The position numbers were made by a program, and so were the translations under genes. From Candidatus Methanophaga sp. AG-394-G06 (lineage in GTDB: Archaea; Halobacteriota; Syntropharchaeia; Alkanophagales; Methanospirareceae): 37,939 bases of DNA. Positions 8,293-16,911 of the stretch are shown piece after piece. Each line of letters begins with the position of its first letter. The stretch's first letter is position 1. The stretch is taken from the NCBI GenBank assembly GCA_009903405.1, contig PRCZ01000010.1, positions 1 to 37,939 of the forward strand, given 5' to 3'. The notes below the pieces were generated by a model. The model made no database searches. It saw only the letters and a list, made by a program, of their open reading frames with translations, and was not told where the DNA came from.

Positions 8293-8691
8293 TTAGCCGT
8301 CAATAACCTTCACACATGCTTCTCGCCTTCTGGGACCGTCACATTCAATGAATAGGATACCTTGCCATGTTCCCAGAGCTAAATCACCGCCCTCTACTGG
8401 TATTGTCACACTCGAGCCAAGCACAACAGACCTGAGATGTGAATGTGCATTGTTATCAATTCTATCATGTGCGTATCCTCCGCTTTTAGGGATTAACTCG
8501 TTCAGGAACGTTAAAATGTCTCTTTTCAGGCCGGACTCGTTCTCATTTATTGTAATTCCCGTAGTTGTATGTCTTGTAAATACCACACATATTCCGGAAT
8601 CAACACCTTTTCTTTTAACTATCCCCTTTACTTCCCCTGTAATGTCCATGACTTCGCTATTCCCCTTCGTCTGTATTTGGATTCTTTCCAT
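8293..8691 (-). CDS. yjbQ: YjbQ family protein (UPF0047)
   Basis: This 132-residue protein belongs to the YjbQ/UPF0047 family, small trimeric beta-sandwich proteins widespread in all domains. An E. coli member can act as a weak thiamine-phosphate synthase, but the true role is unsettled. Conserved segments are visible: VFTRHTTTGITINENE (about 38-53), the HSHLRSVVLGSSVTIPVEGG stretch (about 82-102) with metal-binding histidines, and LGTWQGILFIECDGPRR near the end. A TATA-like element on the minus strand (around 8713-8721, atttatgtt) lies about 25 bases from the ATG, fitting a leaderless message. It is divergent from thrS across 43 bases. Confidence 0.9.
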   Translation of the reverse strand: MERIQIQTKGNSEVMDITGEVKGIVKRKGVDSGICVVFTRHTTTGITINENESGLKRDILTFLNELIPKSGGYAHDRIDNNAHSHLRSVVLGSSVTIPVEGGDLALGTWQGILFIECDGPRRREACVKVIDG

Positions 8692-8734
8692 GCCATTTAA
8701 GATAATGAGATATTAACATAAATGGTAAAGAAAA

Positions 8735-10615
8735 TTGCAACTGCTGTTCATACATTCGGATTATATAGAATACGAAGCGAAGGCAAAGACGAGGGTTGCC
8801 GAAGAGCTAGAAGAAACGAGGAAGAAAGAGCGGATAGAAGAAGCATTAGTCGCTTTCATTGCGGTGGAACGAGAAGATGAGCAGAATGTAAACTATGTTA
8901 TAGAGAAAGCATCTGAAGAAACTATTTCTATTTTCAACAAGGTCAATGCGGAAAGAATAGTTTTATATCCATATGCACATTTAAGCTCTGAACTAGCTTC
9001 GCCTGATAGGAGTATAGAGATATTGCGAGGGCTAGAAGCGGATTTGGTTTCACAAGGTGTAGAAATAACGCGAGCACCATTTGGATGGTATAAATCGTTC
9101 ACAGTGCGATGTAAAGGGCACCCGTTATCCGAGTTATCACGGAAAATAAAGGTTCATGAAGGAGTGGTGGAAGAGAAGTCAAAGGCGTTAGAAGCGGAAG
9201 AAAAAGCGGAATCTCATTTCTTCTTTATGGATGAAGTAGGGAACTTAACGTCTGATTTTGAATTTGAAGAAGCGGCGAATTTGAAGAAATTCTTCCTCTA
9301 TGAAAGTGAGAAGAGAAGAGAAGTGGACAAGATACCACCGCATGTGGAACTCATGAAGCGGTTAGAAATTGCAGATTACGAACCCGCTTCGGATCCAGGG
9401 AATATGCGGTTTTATCCTAAGGGGAAGTTGATAAAGGTGCTATTAGAAGATTATGTCCGGAAGTCAGTGTCAGAATACGGTGCTGTGGAAGTGGAGACGC
9501 CTATAATGTATAGTACGGGGCATCCAGCGCTGAAAGATTACCTCGAGCGGTTTCCCGCAAGGCAATATTCGATGGTTGGCAAAGGCGGCAAACCGGACTT
9601 ATTCTTACGCTTTTCGGCTTGTTTCGGCCAATTCCTCATGAGTAAAGATATGAGTATATCGTATAAGAACCTGCCATTGAAGATTTTCGAACTCGCGCCT
9701 TCCTTTAGAAAGGAAAAGCGGGGAGAGCTTGTTGGCCTTCGGCGCTTGAGAAAATTCACGATGCCCGACATGCATACATTATGCAGAGACATGAATGAGG
9801 CATTGGCGGAGTTTAAGAAACAGTACGAGTTCTGTATTCAAGTTCTTGATGGCATAGGATTCTCAACGAGCGATTATGAAGTTGCAATAAGATTCACAAA
9901 GGAGTTCTACGATACGAATAAGGGTTTTATAGAGGATTTGGTCCAAATAGCGGGGAAGCCAGTACTGATAGAGTGCTGGGAACAGCGATTTTTCTATTTC
10001 GTGCTCAAGTTCGAGTTTAACTTTGTGGATGCATTAGGAAAAGCATCGGCTCTGTCCACCGTCCAGATAGACGTGGAGAATGCAGAACGGTATGGTATAA
10101 CTTATATAGATACAAATGGCGAGAAAAAGAGACCTATCATACTCCATTGTTCTCCAAGCGGAGCAATTGAGCGATGCATATATGCGTTATTAGAGAAGGC
10201 ATATTTGGAGAAAGAAGGCGGATTTCTGCCTATGCTACCTCTTTGGCTCTCGCCTACACAATTGAGAATACTTCCTGTAGCAGAAAGGCACCTGGAATAC
10301 ATAGACCGTATTCTGCCAGTACTGAACGGGATAAGGGTGGATGTAGACGACCGGGAAGAGACAGTGTCGAAGAAGATAAGGGATGCGGGTCGTGAATGGA
10401 TACCTTATGTTGCGGTGGTGGGAGATAAGGAAGTAGAGAATAAGACGTTGAGTGTTACGATAAGAAAAGAATCGAGCAAAAAAAAGAAAAAGGTGGTGGA
10501 AATGAGTGTTTCTGCGCTTAGAAAGCGGATTGAAGAAGATGTAAAGGCTAAAAAAATCATTAAATCTACACGTTCTTACAGGCTCTCGGAGCGAGTGAAA
10601 TTTGCGGGTGGCTGA
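8735..10615 (+). CDS. thrS: Threonine-tRNA ligase, archaeal type with D-aminoacyl-tRNA deacylase-like editing domain
   Basis: This enzyme charges tRNA-Thr and removes mischarged serine. At 626 aa it has the archaeal layout. An N-terminal editing domain (about 1-140, opening LLFIHSDYIEYEA and containing YPYAHLSSELASP and APFGWYKSF) is followed by a linker rich in Glu/Lys. The class II catalytic core runs about 190-510, with motif 2 in ELAPSFRKEKRGEL and the zinc ligands in FSACFGQF and PDMHTLC. The anticodon-binding domain is the last about 100 residues. The start is TTG at 8735: it begins exactly where archaeal ThrRS proteins begin, and no in-frame ATG or GTG is better. Its promoter must lie in the 43 bases shared with yjbQ (gatattaac, about 8709-8717). 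Confidence 0.96.
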   Translation: MQLLFIHSDYIEYEAKAKTRVAEELEETRKKERIEEALVAFIAVEREDEQNVNYVIEKASEETISIFNKVNAERIVLYPYAHLSSELASPDRSIEILRGLEADLVSQGVEITRAPFGWYKSFTVRCKGHPLSELSRKIKVHEGVVEEKSKALEAEEKAESHFFFMDEVGNLTSDFEFEEAANLKKFFLYESEKRREVDKIPPHVELMKRLEIADYEPASDPGNMRFYPKGKLIKVLLEDYVRKSVSEYGAVEVETPIMYSTGHPALKDYLERFPARQYSMVGKGGKPDLFLRFSACFGQFLMSKDMSISYKNLPLKIFELAPSFRKEKRGELVGLRRLRKFTMPDMHTLCRDMNEALAEFKKQYEFCIQVLDGIGFSTSDYEVAIRFTKEFYDTNKGFIEDLVQIAGKPVLIECWEQRFFYFVLKFEFNFVDALGKASALSTVQIDVENAERYGITYIDTNGEKKRPIILHCSPSGAIERCIYALLEKAYLEKEGGFLPMLPLWLSPTQLRILPVAERHLEYIDRILPVLNGIRVDVDDREETVSKKIRDAGREWIPYVAVVGDKEVENKTLSVTIRKESSKKKKKVVEMSVSALRKRIEEDVKAKKIIKSTRSYRLSERVKFAGG

Positions 10616-10673
10616 AGAAGGTTAAATGTGACTTCACCCCGACCCACATCGAAACTCATATATTCCTCCTTCT

Positions 10674-10865
10674 CTATTTCAATGTAACTGCTAATATTAC
10701 TGCACTATAGGTTGAACCAACGTCCTCAGACATATTTGAGATATTTGACACCTTTGGAATCCCCTCCCTCAGATATCCTTCCAGATGCAACACGGAGTAC
10801 GGGAGTGCAAATACGCCTACTGCGACTACAATAACAGCGAAAAAAACTATCGCTTTGCCATTCAT
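10674..10865 (-). CDS. Small membrane-anchored or secreted protein of 63 aa
   Basis: The ORF begins with a hydrophobic helix (IVFFAVIVVAVGVFALPYSV, residues 6-25) behind a short MNGKA, followed by a short polar part with serines and asparagines and a hydrophobic end (AVILAVTLK). It looks like a small exported or membrane protein. I do not recognise the family. Reality is supported by a strong TATA box on the same strand 30-37 bases from the ATG. It follows the larger surface protein at 10951 on the same strand with its own promoter, so a link to the cell surface is a guess from context. Confidence 0.55.
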   Translation of the reverse strand: MNGKAIVFFAVIVVAVGVFALPYSVLHLEGYLREGIPKVSNISNMSEDVGSTYSAVILAVTLK

Positions 10866-10894
10866 TTATCTTCATGACAAAAAAGGAAGAAACA

Positions 10895-10902
10895 TTTATA
10901 AA
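10895..10902 (-). promoter_or_regulatory. TATA box for the 63-aa membrane protein
   Basis: On the minus strand gtttataaatg covers 10893-10903 with the core tttataaa at 10895-10902. Start of transcription near 10870 would give a leader of about five bases before the ATG at 10865. The core is palindromic, but no plus-strand gene starts nearby. Confidence 0.6.
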
Positions 10903-10950
10903 CTTTTTTGTGCCAGAACAATTTTCGCATCGGTATTCACTCGTTATGAG

Positions 10951-11910
10951 TCATTTCCTATGCCTGAAGAGGCATACTGCAATTATTATACCGATTATAG
11001 CGAACAAAAATTCGGAGCCAGGTATTAATGCTGCCGGTGTTGGTGAAACTGCCGGAGATGGCGTTGATGATGGTATCGGCGTCAGAATAGATGTAACTGT
11101 AGGGGTGACAGTTGGCATAGGGGTGGCAGTTGGTGTTAAATGAGGTACCGCAATCTCATTTTCTTTTTTGGGTGATGGTGCCGGTGTAGGGGAAGGTTCA
11201 TAATATGATCCACCTCTTTTAACATCCTTTTTTTCACTCATCGCATCCAAGCCACATGCCTGCGCTGATTCGGTCTTTATCTGGAACGTGTAGTCGCCTA
11301 TCTTCCATCCAGTGGTTTTGAGACCGTCAGTGCCATATTTCTTCAATTCTGACACTGCTATGTCTGTAAATTGTTGATCGTTCTCCATATCATATTTTAT
11401 TTGGCCATCGGGACCCTTTATGATGAGATCAACTATGTCCTCATCGAACAGGTTTATTCCCGCGGTATCCACTCTAAGCTTTGTTCCCACAGCGATAAAC
11501 GATACCGTTGTTGTGCCTACTTTAAGCTCTAATGGTATATTCACTGCCTCGACAGAAAGCTGAGCATCTGCATTCTTTGTCGTTGAGTTATAGTTCACAT
11601 AATACGCACCGGACATTGGCCAATTCACGTTGTAAATACGGCTGTTACTGTCCGCTGGATACGTATTCACTACATTGCCACTTACTAATCGGTATACAAT
11701 TGGCGGTGCGGCAAACGCATCGAATTCTAAATTCTGTTCAATTAACACTTTTTGTGGTGTTGGTTGTACAACTATATGGTTATACTTATCGCCCCTACTC
11801 GCTGCATAACTCATCGGCGCTGCAAAGACAAAAACTAACATAATCGCTGCTATTACAATCACTTTGCCTTTTGTCACTGTCTTCATCTTTTTCATCACAC
11901 CACTAAACAT
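10951..11910 (-). CDS. Exported surface protein with Thr/Pro-rich stalk and PGF-CTERM-like anchor
   Basis: A 319-residue surface protein. A signal peptide (VIVIAAIMLVFVFAAPMSYAA, cut after about residue 37) leads into a globular beta-rich part (about 40-225) that looks like the DUF3821-type domains of methanogen surface proteins. A stalk made of Thr, Pro, Ser and Ala (about 240-295, TPTATPMPTVTPTVT and similar) follows. The end is PGSEFLFAIIGIIIAVCLF followed by RHRK. A Pro-Gly motif, a hydrophobic helix and a basic tail form the pattern of archaeosortase-processed CTERM anchors (PGF-CTERM), here with PGSEF in place of PGFE. Start at 11910 or at the ATG 11895 (MKKMKT), the latter very close to ggtg. 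Likely exposed at the cell surface; its ligand is unknown. Confidence 0.78.
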   Translation of the reverse strand: MFSGVMKKMKTVTKGKVIVIAAIMLVFVFAAPMSYAASRGDKYNHIVVQPTPQKVLIEQNLEFDAFAAPPIVYRLVSGNVVNTYPADSNSRIYNVNWPMSGAYYVNYNSTTKNADAQLSVEAVNIPLELKVGTTTVSFIAVGTKLRVDTAGINLFDEDIVDLIIKGPDGQIKYDMENDQQFTDIAVSELKKYGTDGLKTTGWKIGDYTFQIKTESAQACGLDAMSEKKDVKRGGSYYEPSPTPAPSPKKENEIAVPHLTPTATPMPTVTPTVTSILTPIPSSTPSPAVSPTPAALIPGSEFLFAIIGIIIAVCLFRHRK

Positions 11911-11937
11911 TCAAGCCCTAATTTTATCCATGTATCC

Positions 11938-11952
11938 AACCAATATAAATTT
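11938..11952. promoter_or_regulatory. Shared AT-rich promoter element between divergent genes
   Basis: The sequence aaccaatataaattt reads as a TATA box on both strands (atataaat plus, atttatat minus). It lies about 35 bases before the minus-strand surface protein start and about 65 bases before the plus-strand aconitase-X start at 12012, which also has a ggagggg ribosome site near 11979-11986. One element may serve both directions. Confidence 0.45.
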
Positions 11953-12011
11953 TTAGAAAGAAATGTTTTTGATTATAGGGAGGGGAAGCATCTAAAGCAG
12001 ATAGTAAATAA

Positions 12012-13172
12012 ATGCACCTGACAAAAGAGGAAGAGCGGATATACAAAGGAGAAGAAGGCTGGACGAAGAAGAAAGCGATGGAGATACTCGTAGCAATTGG
12101 AGATATAAACAACGCTTCTGAGCTCATCCCAATAGCAAGCGCACACATGTCCGGTGTATCGTACAAGACCATAGGTGACGCATTTGAATTCATAAACCGT
12201 CTCGAAGGCACGGTAAAAGTAAAAAGCACCTTGAACCCGATGGGCATGGATAGGGAACTGTGGTATGAGATGAACATCACAAAAGAGTTCGCAGATAAGC
12301 AAATTGCGGTATTCACAGCGTATAAAAATCTGGGCATAGCTCCCGAGTGTACCTGCATTCCCTACCTACTGGAAGGCGGGGCGCCACCAAAAGGTGCGCA
12401 TATCGCATGGTCGGAATCATCAGCCGTTTTATATGCTAACTCAGTCCTCGGTGCGAGAACGAATATGGAAGGTGCACCTTCAGCTCTTGCCGCAGCACTT
12501 ATAGGAAAGACACCTTTTTATGGGCTTCACCAAACAGAGAACCGCGCGCCCGAGATACGCATCTGTGCGAGTTGTGACCTTGCAGATGCAGACTATAGCG
12601 CACTCGGATTTTTAATTGGCGAACTCGTAGGCAATAGGATACCACTAATAGAACTTCCATCTATTCCAAGCAAAGACGAATTGAAGCATTTATCTGCTGC
12701 AATAGGTGCAACCGGGTCTGTAGGACTGTATCATATAAGAGGACTAACACCTGAAGCATGGGACATACCCGCTGAAAAAATAGGTGTAGAAGAAGGCGAT
12801 GTGACTAAATTTTATGCGGGCGCAGAGGAAGCCGATGTAATCGCGATTGGATGCCCTCATTGCTCTTCTCTTGAACTCCAGCAGATACACAAGCTACTGC
12901 GGGTTGAGGGCAAAGGAAGGAAAGTGAAAAAAGATTTCTTTATATTTACCGCGAGAGCGATAAAGCAGCGCATGCAAGAACTGGTGATACAGATAGAGAA
13001 TTATGGCGTTAGGGTAATTTGCGATACCTGTTTCGTGGTCTCGCCTGCATTTGAGCAGTATAAGCGCGTATTGACAAACTCAGGTAAAATGCTGAGATAC
13101 GTGCCTCTTCTCTGTGGAGGAGCGGAAGTGAGATTGTGCAAGACCGAAGAGTGTGTTAGAGCGGCATTTTAA
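12012..13172 (+). CDS. Aconitase X catalytic (large) subunit, probable phosphomevalonate dehydratase
   Basis: This 386-residue protein is the large domain of aconitase X (old name DUF521). In archaea the large and small subunits form an iron-sulfur enzyme that dehydrates 5-phosphomevalonate to trans-anhydromevalonate phosphate in the modified mevalonate route to lipid precursors. Seen here: MHLTKEEERIYKGEEGWTKK at the start, the SAHMSGVSYKTIGDA segment (about 43-57), and cysteines near 116-118 (ECTCIPYL), 280-283 (GCPHCSS) and 341 (DTCFV) suited to hold the cluster. Length is normal for the large chain only. The small subunit (DUF126), often next door or fused, is absent from the window. The ATG is well spaced from a ggagggg site. 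Confidence 0.88.
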   Translation: MHLTKEEERIYKGEEGWTKKKAMEILVAIGDINNASELIPIASAHMSGVSYKTIGDAFEFINRLEGTVKVKSTLNPMGMDRELWYEMNITKEFADKQIAVFTAYKNLGIAPECTCIPYLLEGGAPPKGAHIAWSESSAVLYANSVLGARTNMEGAPSALAAALIGKTPFYGLHQTENRAPEIRICASCDLADADYSALGFLIGELVGNRIPLIELPSIPSKDELKHLSAAIGATGSVGLYHIRGLTPEAWDIPAEKIGVEEGDVTKFYAGAEEADVIAIGCPHCSSLELQQIHKLLRVEGKGRKVKKDFFIFTARAIKQRMQELVIQIENYGVRVICDTCFVVSPAFEQYKRVLTNSGKMLRYVPLLCGGAEVRLCKTEECVRAAF

Positions 13173-13184
13173 AATCTGAGAGTG

Positions 13185-13196
13185 ATTTATATAATC
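13185..13196 (+). promoter_or_regulatory. TATA box of the ribosomal protein operon
   Basis: The sequence atttatataatc (13185-13196) is a strong TATA box 45-55 bases ahead of the L3 start. Transcription would begin near 13215, leaving a leader of about 25 bases. It is the only clear promoter before L3, and the next nine genes are packed with gaps under 15 bases. Confidence 0.7.
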
Positions 13197-13239
13197 CTAT
13201 ATTTATTCTAACTTTAACTAACTTCAGTACAGAGATAAG

Positions 13240-14187
13240 ATGGCAAAAAGACACAGACCAAGGAGAGGGTCGCTTGCCTTTACACCAAGGAAGCGAGCAA
13301 GAAGTGAGATATGTAGGATAAAGAGAGAAACGATAGTTGATGGAGGGGATATACAGGGCTTTGCCGGTTATAAAGCCGGGATGACCCACATTATTCTGAC
13401 CGATAACGCCCCCCATAGCGTGACAAGGGGGATGGAAATAGCTATTCCCGTGACAGTAATAGAGACGCCGCCTATGCGGGTAGAGGGATTCCGGCTTTAT
13501 AAGTCTACGCACTACGGTAAGCAGACGGTAACGGAGGCATATGACGACCTTAGTAAAATAGAAGAACTAATCAAGAGTAATAGTACGGGACTTGAGTTGC
13601 GTATGATTTCTTCCACACTGCCCAAAGCAGTGAATGGCGTGCCGAAGAAGAAGCAGGAAGTGATGGAGACACAGATGGGCGGCGAGATAGGGAAAGACCT
13701 CAAATACGCAAAAGAAATGCTAGGGAAGGAGATAAGTGCGAAGGATATATTTAACGAAGGTGATTTTGTGGATGCCACTGCAGTAACCAAGGGTAAGGGC
13801 ACACAGGGGCCCGTAAAAAGGTGGGGAATTACCATTCAGAACGCAAAGGCGCGAAGATCGGGAAAAGGCCGCCATGTTGGTGCTATCGGTGGTTGGACGC
13901 CTCGTAGGGTGAGGTGGCGAGTACCCCAGCTTGGGCAGACCGGGTATCAGCAGCGGACAGAATATAATAAGCGGATAGTGAAAATAGGCGAAAATGGTGA
14001 AGAGATAACGCCAAAAGGGGGTTTCCTGAATTATGGCATCGTGAGAAATGATTATGTTCTATTAAAAGGCAGCGTACCAGGACCTAAAAAGAGACTTGTG
14101 CGACTTTCTCGAGCTATTAGAGCCCCTCCTAAATTGGATGCGCCAGACATAGTATATATAAGCAAGGAGTCACAACAAGGGGGATAA
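13240..14187 (+). CDS. rpl3: Large-subunit ribosomal protein uL3
   Basis: L3 binds 23S rRNA near the peptidyl transferase centre and starts large-subunit assembly. The archaeal/eukaryotic form is seen: 315 aa, opening [20 protein letters not shown], with the conserved KAGMTHII and [19 protein letters not shown] segment (about 207-227) that reaches into the active site, and a basic tail. It is the first gene of the cluster behind a TATA box. The next start (L4) is 13 bases on. Confidence 0.97.
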   Translation: MAKRHRPRRGSLAFTPRKRARSEICRIKRETIVDGGDIQGFAGYKAGMTHIILTDNAPHSVTRGMEIAIPVTVIETPPMRVEGFRLYKSTHYGKQTVTEAYDDLSKIEELIKSNSTGLELRMISSTLPKAVNGVPKKKQEVMETQMGGEIGKDLKYAKEMLGKEISAKDIFNEGDFVDATAVTKGKGTQGPVKRWGITIQNAKARRSGKGRHVGAIGGWTPRRVRWRVPQLGQTGYQQRTEYNKRIVKIGENGEEITPKGGFLNYGIVRNDYVLLKGSVPGPKKRLVRLSRAIRAPPKLDAPDIVYISKESQQGG

Positions 14188-14200
14188 GAAGACGAGAGAA

Positions 14201-15007
14201 ATGAAAGAAGAACTAAAGGGGAAAGTGGTGGACTTATCAGGTAACGTTGTAAGGGAAATAACGCTTCCACCGGTATTCATGGAAGAATACAGGCCTGACT
14301 TGATAAAGAACGCAGTGCTGGCAATGCAATCAAACAGGCTGCAGCCAAAGGGTACAGACCTTTTAGCAGGGCGAAAAACATCTGCAGAGAACTGGGGTCC
14401 TGGCAGAGCCGTTGCCAGAGTCCCACGCATAAAGGATGGACGGAGAGCGGCAAAGGTGCCACAAGCGGTTGGCGGTAGAAGGGCACATCCGCCAAAAGTT
14501 GAGAAGATCCTGAAGAGGAAAATAAACAGAAAGGAACGGCGGAAAGCGATAAGATCTGCTATAGCAGCCGCTATAAATCCGGAATTTGTAAAACAGCGTG
14601 GTCATATGTTTAATACGGACGTAGAACTGCCGATAGTTGTGGAGGATTCGTTCGCAAGCCTTGAAAAGACCTCGGAGGTAACGGGATTTTTAAAATCCGT
14701 AGGTGTGTGGGCTGACGTACTTCGTGCAAAAGGCCGGAAAATACGGGCAGGTAGAGGGAAGATGAGGGGTAGAAGGTATAAGACAAAAAAGAGCATTTTA
14801 ATTGTCATCTCTGGTGATGAAGGAACAGTAGAGTCCGAGCATCCATCTAGAGATAAACGAATATTGAAAGGCGCGGAAAATTTACCAGGTGTTGATATAT
14901 CCTACGTGTCTAAACTAAATGCTGAATTATTTGCCCCGGGAACGCATCCAGGCAGATTGACCATCTGGACAGAATCTTCCATAAACAAGCTTGCCGCAAT
15001 GGAGTGA
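14201..15007 (+). CDS. rpl4: Large-subunit ribosomal protein uL4 (L4e)
   Basis: L4 lines the exit tunnel of the large subunit. The 268-residue archaeal form shows [15 protein letters not shown] at the start, the tunnel loop region rich in Arg/Gly (about 60-105, with [17 protein letters not shown] and GGRRAHPP), and the basic segment [18 protein letters not shown] (about 180-197). It ends seven bases before L23; its final codons contain the ggagtgat ribosome site for L23. Confidence 0.97.
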   Translation: MKEELKGKVVDLSGNVVREITLPPVFMEEYRPDLIKNAVLAMQSNRLQPKGTDLLAGRKTSAENWGPGRAVARVPRIKDGRRAAKVPQAVGGRRAHPPKVEKILKRKINRKERRKAIRSAIAAAINPEFVKQRGHMFNTDVELPIVVEDSFASLEKTSEVTGFLKSVGVWADVLRAKGRKIRAGRGKMRGRRYKTKKSILIVISGDEGTVESEHPSRDKRILKGAENLPGVDISYVSKLNAELFAPGTHPGRLTIWTESSINKLAAME

Positions 15008-15013
15008 TAAAAA

Positions 15014-15262
15014 ATGGTGCTAAAACATGTACTTCCAAGTGAAAAAGCAACTTTGATGATAGATGCGGAGAATAAGCTCCCGTTTGTTGTGGATTTACGG
15101 GCTAATAGGGCAGAGATAAAACGAGAAGTGGAAATAGTATTTGAGACACCGGTGAAAAGCGTGAGGACAATGATATCCTCTAAAGGAAAGAAGAAAGCGA
15201 TAATAGAATTTGAGGATGAAGGCAAGGCGAAAGAAGTAGGTACTTCACTGGGTATATTATAA
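15014..15262 (+). CDS. rpl23: Large-subunit ribosomal protein uL23
   Basis: L23 sits at the tunnel exit and is a docking site for SRP and chaperones. The 82-residue length is normal for archaea. Family segments are visible: VLPSEKATLMIDAENKLPFVVD, then VEIVFETPVKSVRTMIS and KKAIIEFEDEGKAKEVGTSLGIL. Ribosome site ggagtgat overlaps the end of L4. Twelve bases separate it from L2. Confidence 0.96.
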   Translation: MVLKHVLPSEKATLMIDAENKLPFVVDLRANRAEIKREVEIVFETPVKSVRTMISSKGKKKAIIEFEDEGKAKEVGTSLGIL

Positions 15263-15273
15263 TAATAAGAAAA

Positions 15274-16005
15274 ATGGGAAAAAGGATAATAGCACAGCGG
15301 AGAGGAAAAGGGTCTTCCACGTTTAGGGCGCCTTCGCATCGTTATAAAGCTAATCTCGAACACGTGAGGGTGAATAAGAATGAGACGGTATCCTATAGGA
15401 TCGTGGAAATAGTGCATGATCCTGCAAGGAGTGCTCCTATCGCTCTTATAAAGCCAAAAGACGAGAACGGGGGGGGAGTTAAGCGTTTTATAGTCATACC
15501 AGAGGGTCTTGGCGTAGGTGACGAGGTATGTTACGGAGAATCAGCCGAGATAAAAGCAGGCAATACAATGCCACTTCGGAACATCCCAGAAGGACTCATG
15601 ATTTGCAATTTAGAGTTAAGATCAAATGACGGTGGTAAGATCGCACGGTCTTCAGGTGATTGTGCAACGTTGTTAGCACATGAGCATGAGACAGGAAGAT
15701 CACAGGTATTATTACCAAGTGGAAAGAAGAAATGGTTATTATCAGACTGTTTTGCAACTATAGGTGTAGTTGCAGGTGGTGGACGTACCGAAAAGCCTTT
15801 TGTAAAAGCAGGAAAGAAATATCATAAGATGAAGGCACGAGCAGCAAAATATCCGATAGTGCGAGGAGTAGCTATGAATCCCGTTGACCATCCTTTTGGT
15901 GGTGGCGCGCATCAGCACGTTGGTAAGCCTAAAACAGTCGCCAGGGGTGCACCACCGGGAAGGAAAGTTGGGAACATAGCGGCAAAACGAAGCGGAAGGA
16001 GGTGA
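15274..16005 (+). CDS. rpl2: Large-subunit ribosomal protein uL2
   Basis: L2 is needed for subunit joining and peptidyl transfer. The 243-residue archaeal form starts MGKRIIAQRRGKGSSTFRAP and carries the conserved histidine region MNPVDHPFGGGAHQHVGKP (about 206-224), including the histidine linked with catalysis, and the KHKKPR-like MKARAAKYPIVRGVAM segment. The last codons contain a perfect ribosome site for S19. Confidence 0.97.
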   Translation: MGKRIIAQRRGKGSSTFRAPSHRYKANLEHVRVNKNETVSYRIVEIVHDPARSAPIALIKPKDENGGGVKRFIVIPEGLGVGDEVCYGESAEIKAGNTMPLRNIPEGLMICNLELRSNDGGKIARSSGDCATLLAHEHETGRSQVLLPSGKKKWLLSDCFATIGVVAGGGRTEKPFVKAGKKYHKMKARAAKYPIVRGVAMNPVDHPFGGGAHQHVGKPKTVARGAPPGRKVGNIAAKRSGRR

Positions 16006-16007
16006 TC
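15998..16007 (+). promoter_or_regulatory. Perfect Shine-Dalgarno site for S19
   Basis: The ten bases ggaggtgatc are fully complementary to the usual archaeal 16S rRNA tail. They overlap the L2 stop codon (tga 16003-16005) and lie two bases before the ATG at 16010, so they fix that start. Contrast with the leaderless-type starts elsewhere in the window. Confidence 0.9.
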
Positions 16008-16009
16008 TG

Positions 16010-16426
16010 ATGGCAAAGAAGAAATCTAAAACAACATTGAAGAAGAAGGAAGAAGAATTCATATATAGAGGGTATACGATGGCAAAGCTAAAGAAGATGA
16101 AGCTTGACGAGTTGGTTAAACTTTTATGTGCAAAACAGCGAAGGAAAATAAAGCGGACTTTGCGGCCTGAAGAAGAGAAACTGCTGGAGGTAGTTAGTTC
16201 CGGGAAAGATGATATAAGGACACATCTAAGAGATGCTATCGTTTTGCCAAGTATGATGGGGAAGAAGATAGGGATACACAATGGAAAAAGCTTTGAATAC
16301 GTGGAGATAAAGCCAGAGATGATAGGGCACTATTTGGGTGAGTTTGCATTGACACGAAAGAGAGTATCACATGGAGCTGCGGGAGTAGGAGCGACAAAGT
16401 CTTCAAAGTATGTGCCGCTGAAATAA
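16010..16426 (+). CDS. rps19: Small-subunit ribosomal protein uS19
   Basis: S19 sits in the head of the small subunit. The 138-residue archaeal form has a lysine-rich start (MAKKKSKTTLKKKEEE), the YRGYTMAKLKKMKLDELVKLL segment typical of archaea/eukaryotes, and the conserved core MMGKKIGIHNGKSFEYVEI then MIGHYLGEFALTRKRVSHG (about 81-126). It begins four bases after the L2 stop, using the perfect ribosome site there, and L22 follows after five bases. Confidence 0.97.
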   Translation: MAKKKSKTTLKKKEEEFIYRGYTMAKLKKMKLDELVKLLCAKQRRKIKRTLRPEEEKLLEVVSSGKDDIRTHLRDAIVLPSMMGKKIGIHNGKSFEYVEIKPEMIGHYLGEFALTRKRVSHGAAGVGATKSSKYVPLK

Positions 16427-16431
16427 GTGAA

Positions 16432-16902
16432 ATGGGACGGGTAAATTATTGCACGGAAAACGTAATTGATCCGGAGACGACAGCTAGGGCTATGGCTTAT
16501 GAACTCCATATATCGCCTAAGCATGCGCATGAGGTGTGCAGAGCGATAAAGGGGAAGAAAGTGGGGGCTGCAGAGACGTACCTGGAGGATGTGCTTGGAA
16601 TGAAGGTGGCAGTCCCATTCAAGCGATATAAGAAGAAAGTTGGGCATCGTAAGGGGCTAAATAAATGGTATGCAGGGAGATATCCGGTAAGGGCAACCGC
16701 GGCGATATTAAAATTGCTACGCGATGCAAAGGGCAGTGCTGACTACAAAGGGCTTGACCTTGATCTAATGCGTGTATGGCATGTGGCCACGAAGAAGGGT
16801 CGCACAATTCATGGAATAATGCCACGTGCTTTTGGTCGTGCTACGCCCAAGAATACGGAGACCGTCACTGTTGAGATAGTGCTAAAGGAAGTGGGAGGTT
16901 AG
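16432..16902 (+). CDS. rpl22: Large-subunit ribosomal protein uL22
   Basis: L22 lines the exit tunnel. The 156-residue archaeal form shows MGRVNYC at the start, the helix RAMAYELHISPKHAHEVCRA, and the C-terminal hairpin region ATKKGRTIHGIMPRAFGRAT (about 120-139) that reaches the tunnel constriction. It is tightly packed between S19 (5 bases) and S3 (9 bases). Confidence 0.97.
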   Translation: MGRVNYCTENVIDPETTARAMAYELHISPKHAHEVCRAIKGKKVGAAETYLEDVLGMKVAVPFKRYKKKVGHRKGLNKWYAGRYPVRATAAILKLLRDAKGSADYKGLDLDLMRVWHVATKKGRTIHGIMPRAFGRATPKNTETVTVEIVLKEVGG

Positions 16903-16911
16903 TAGAAGAAA

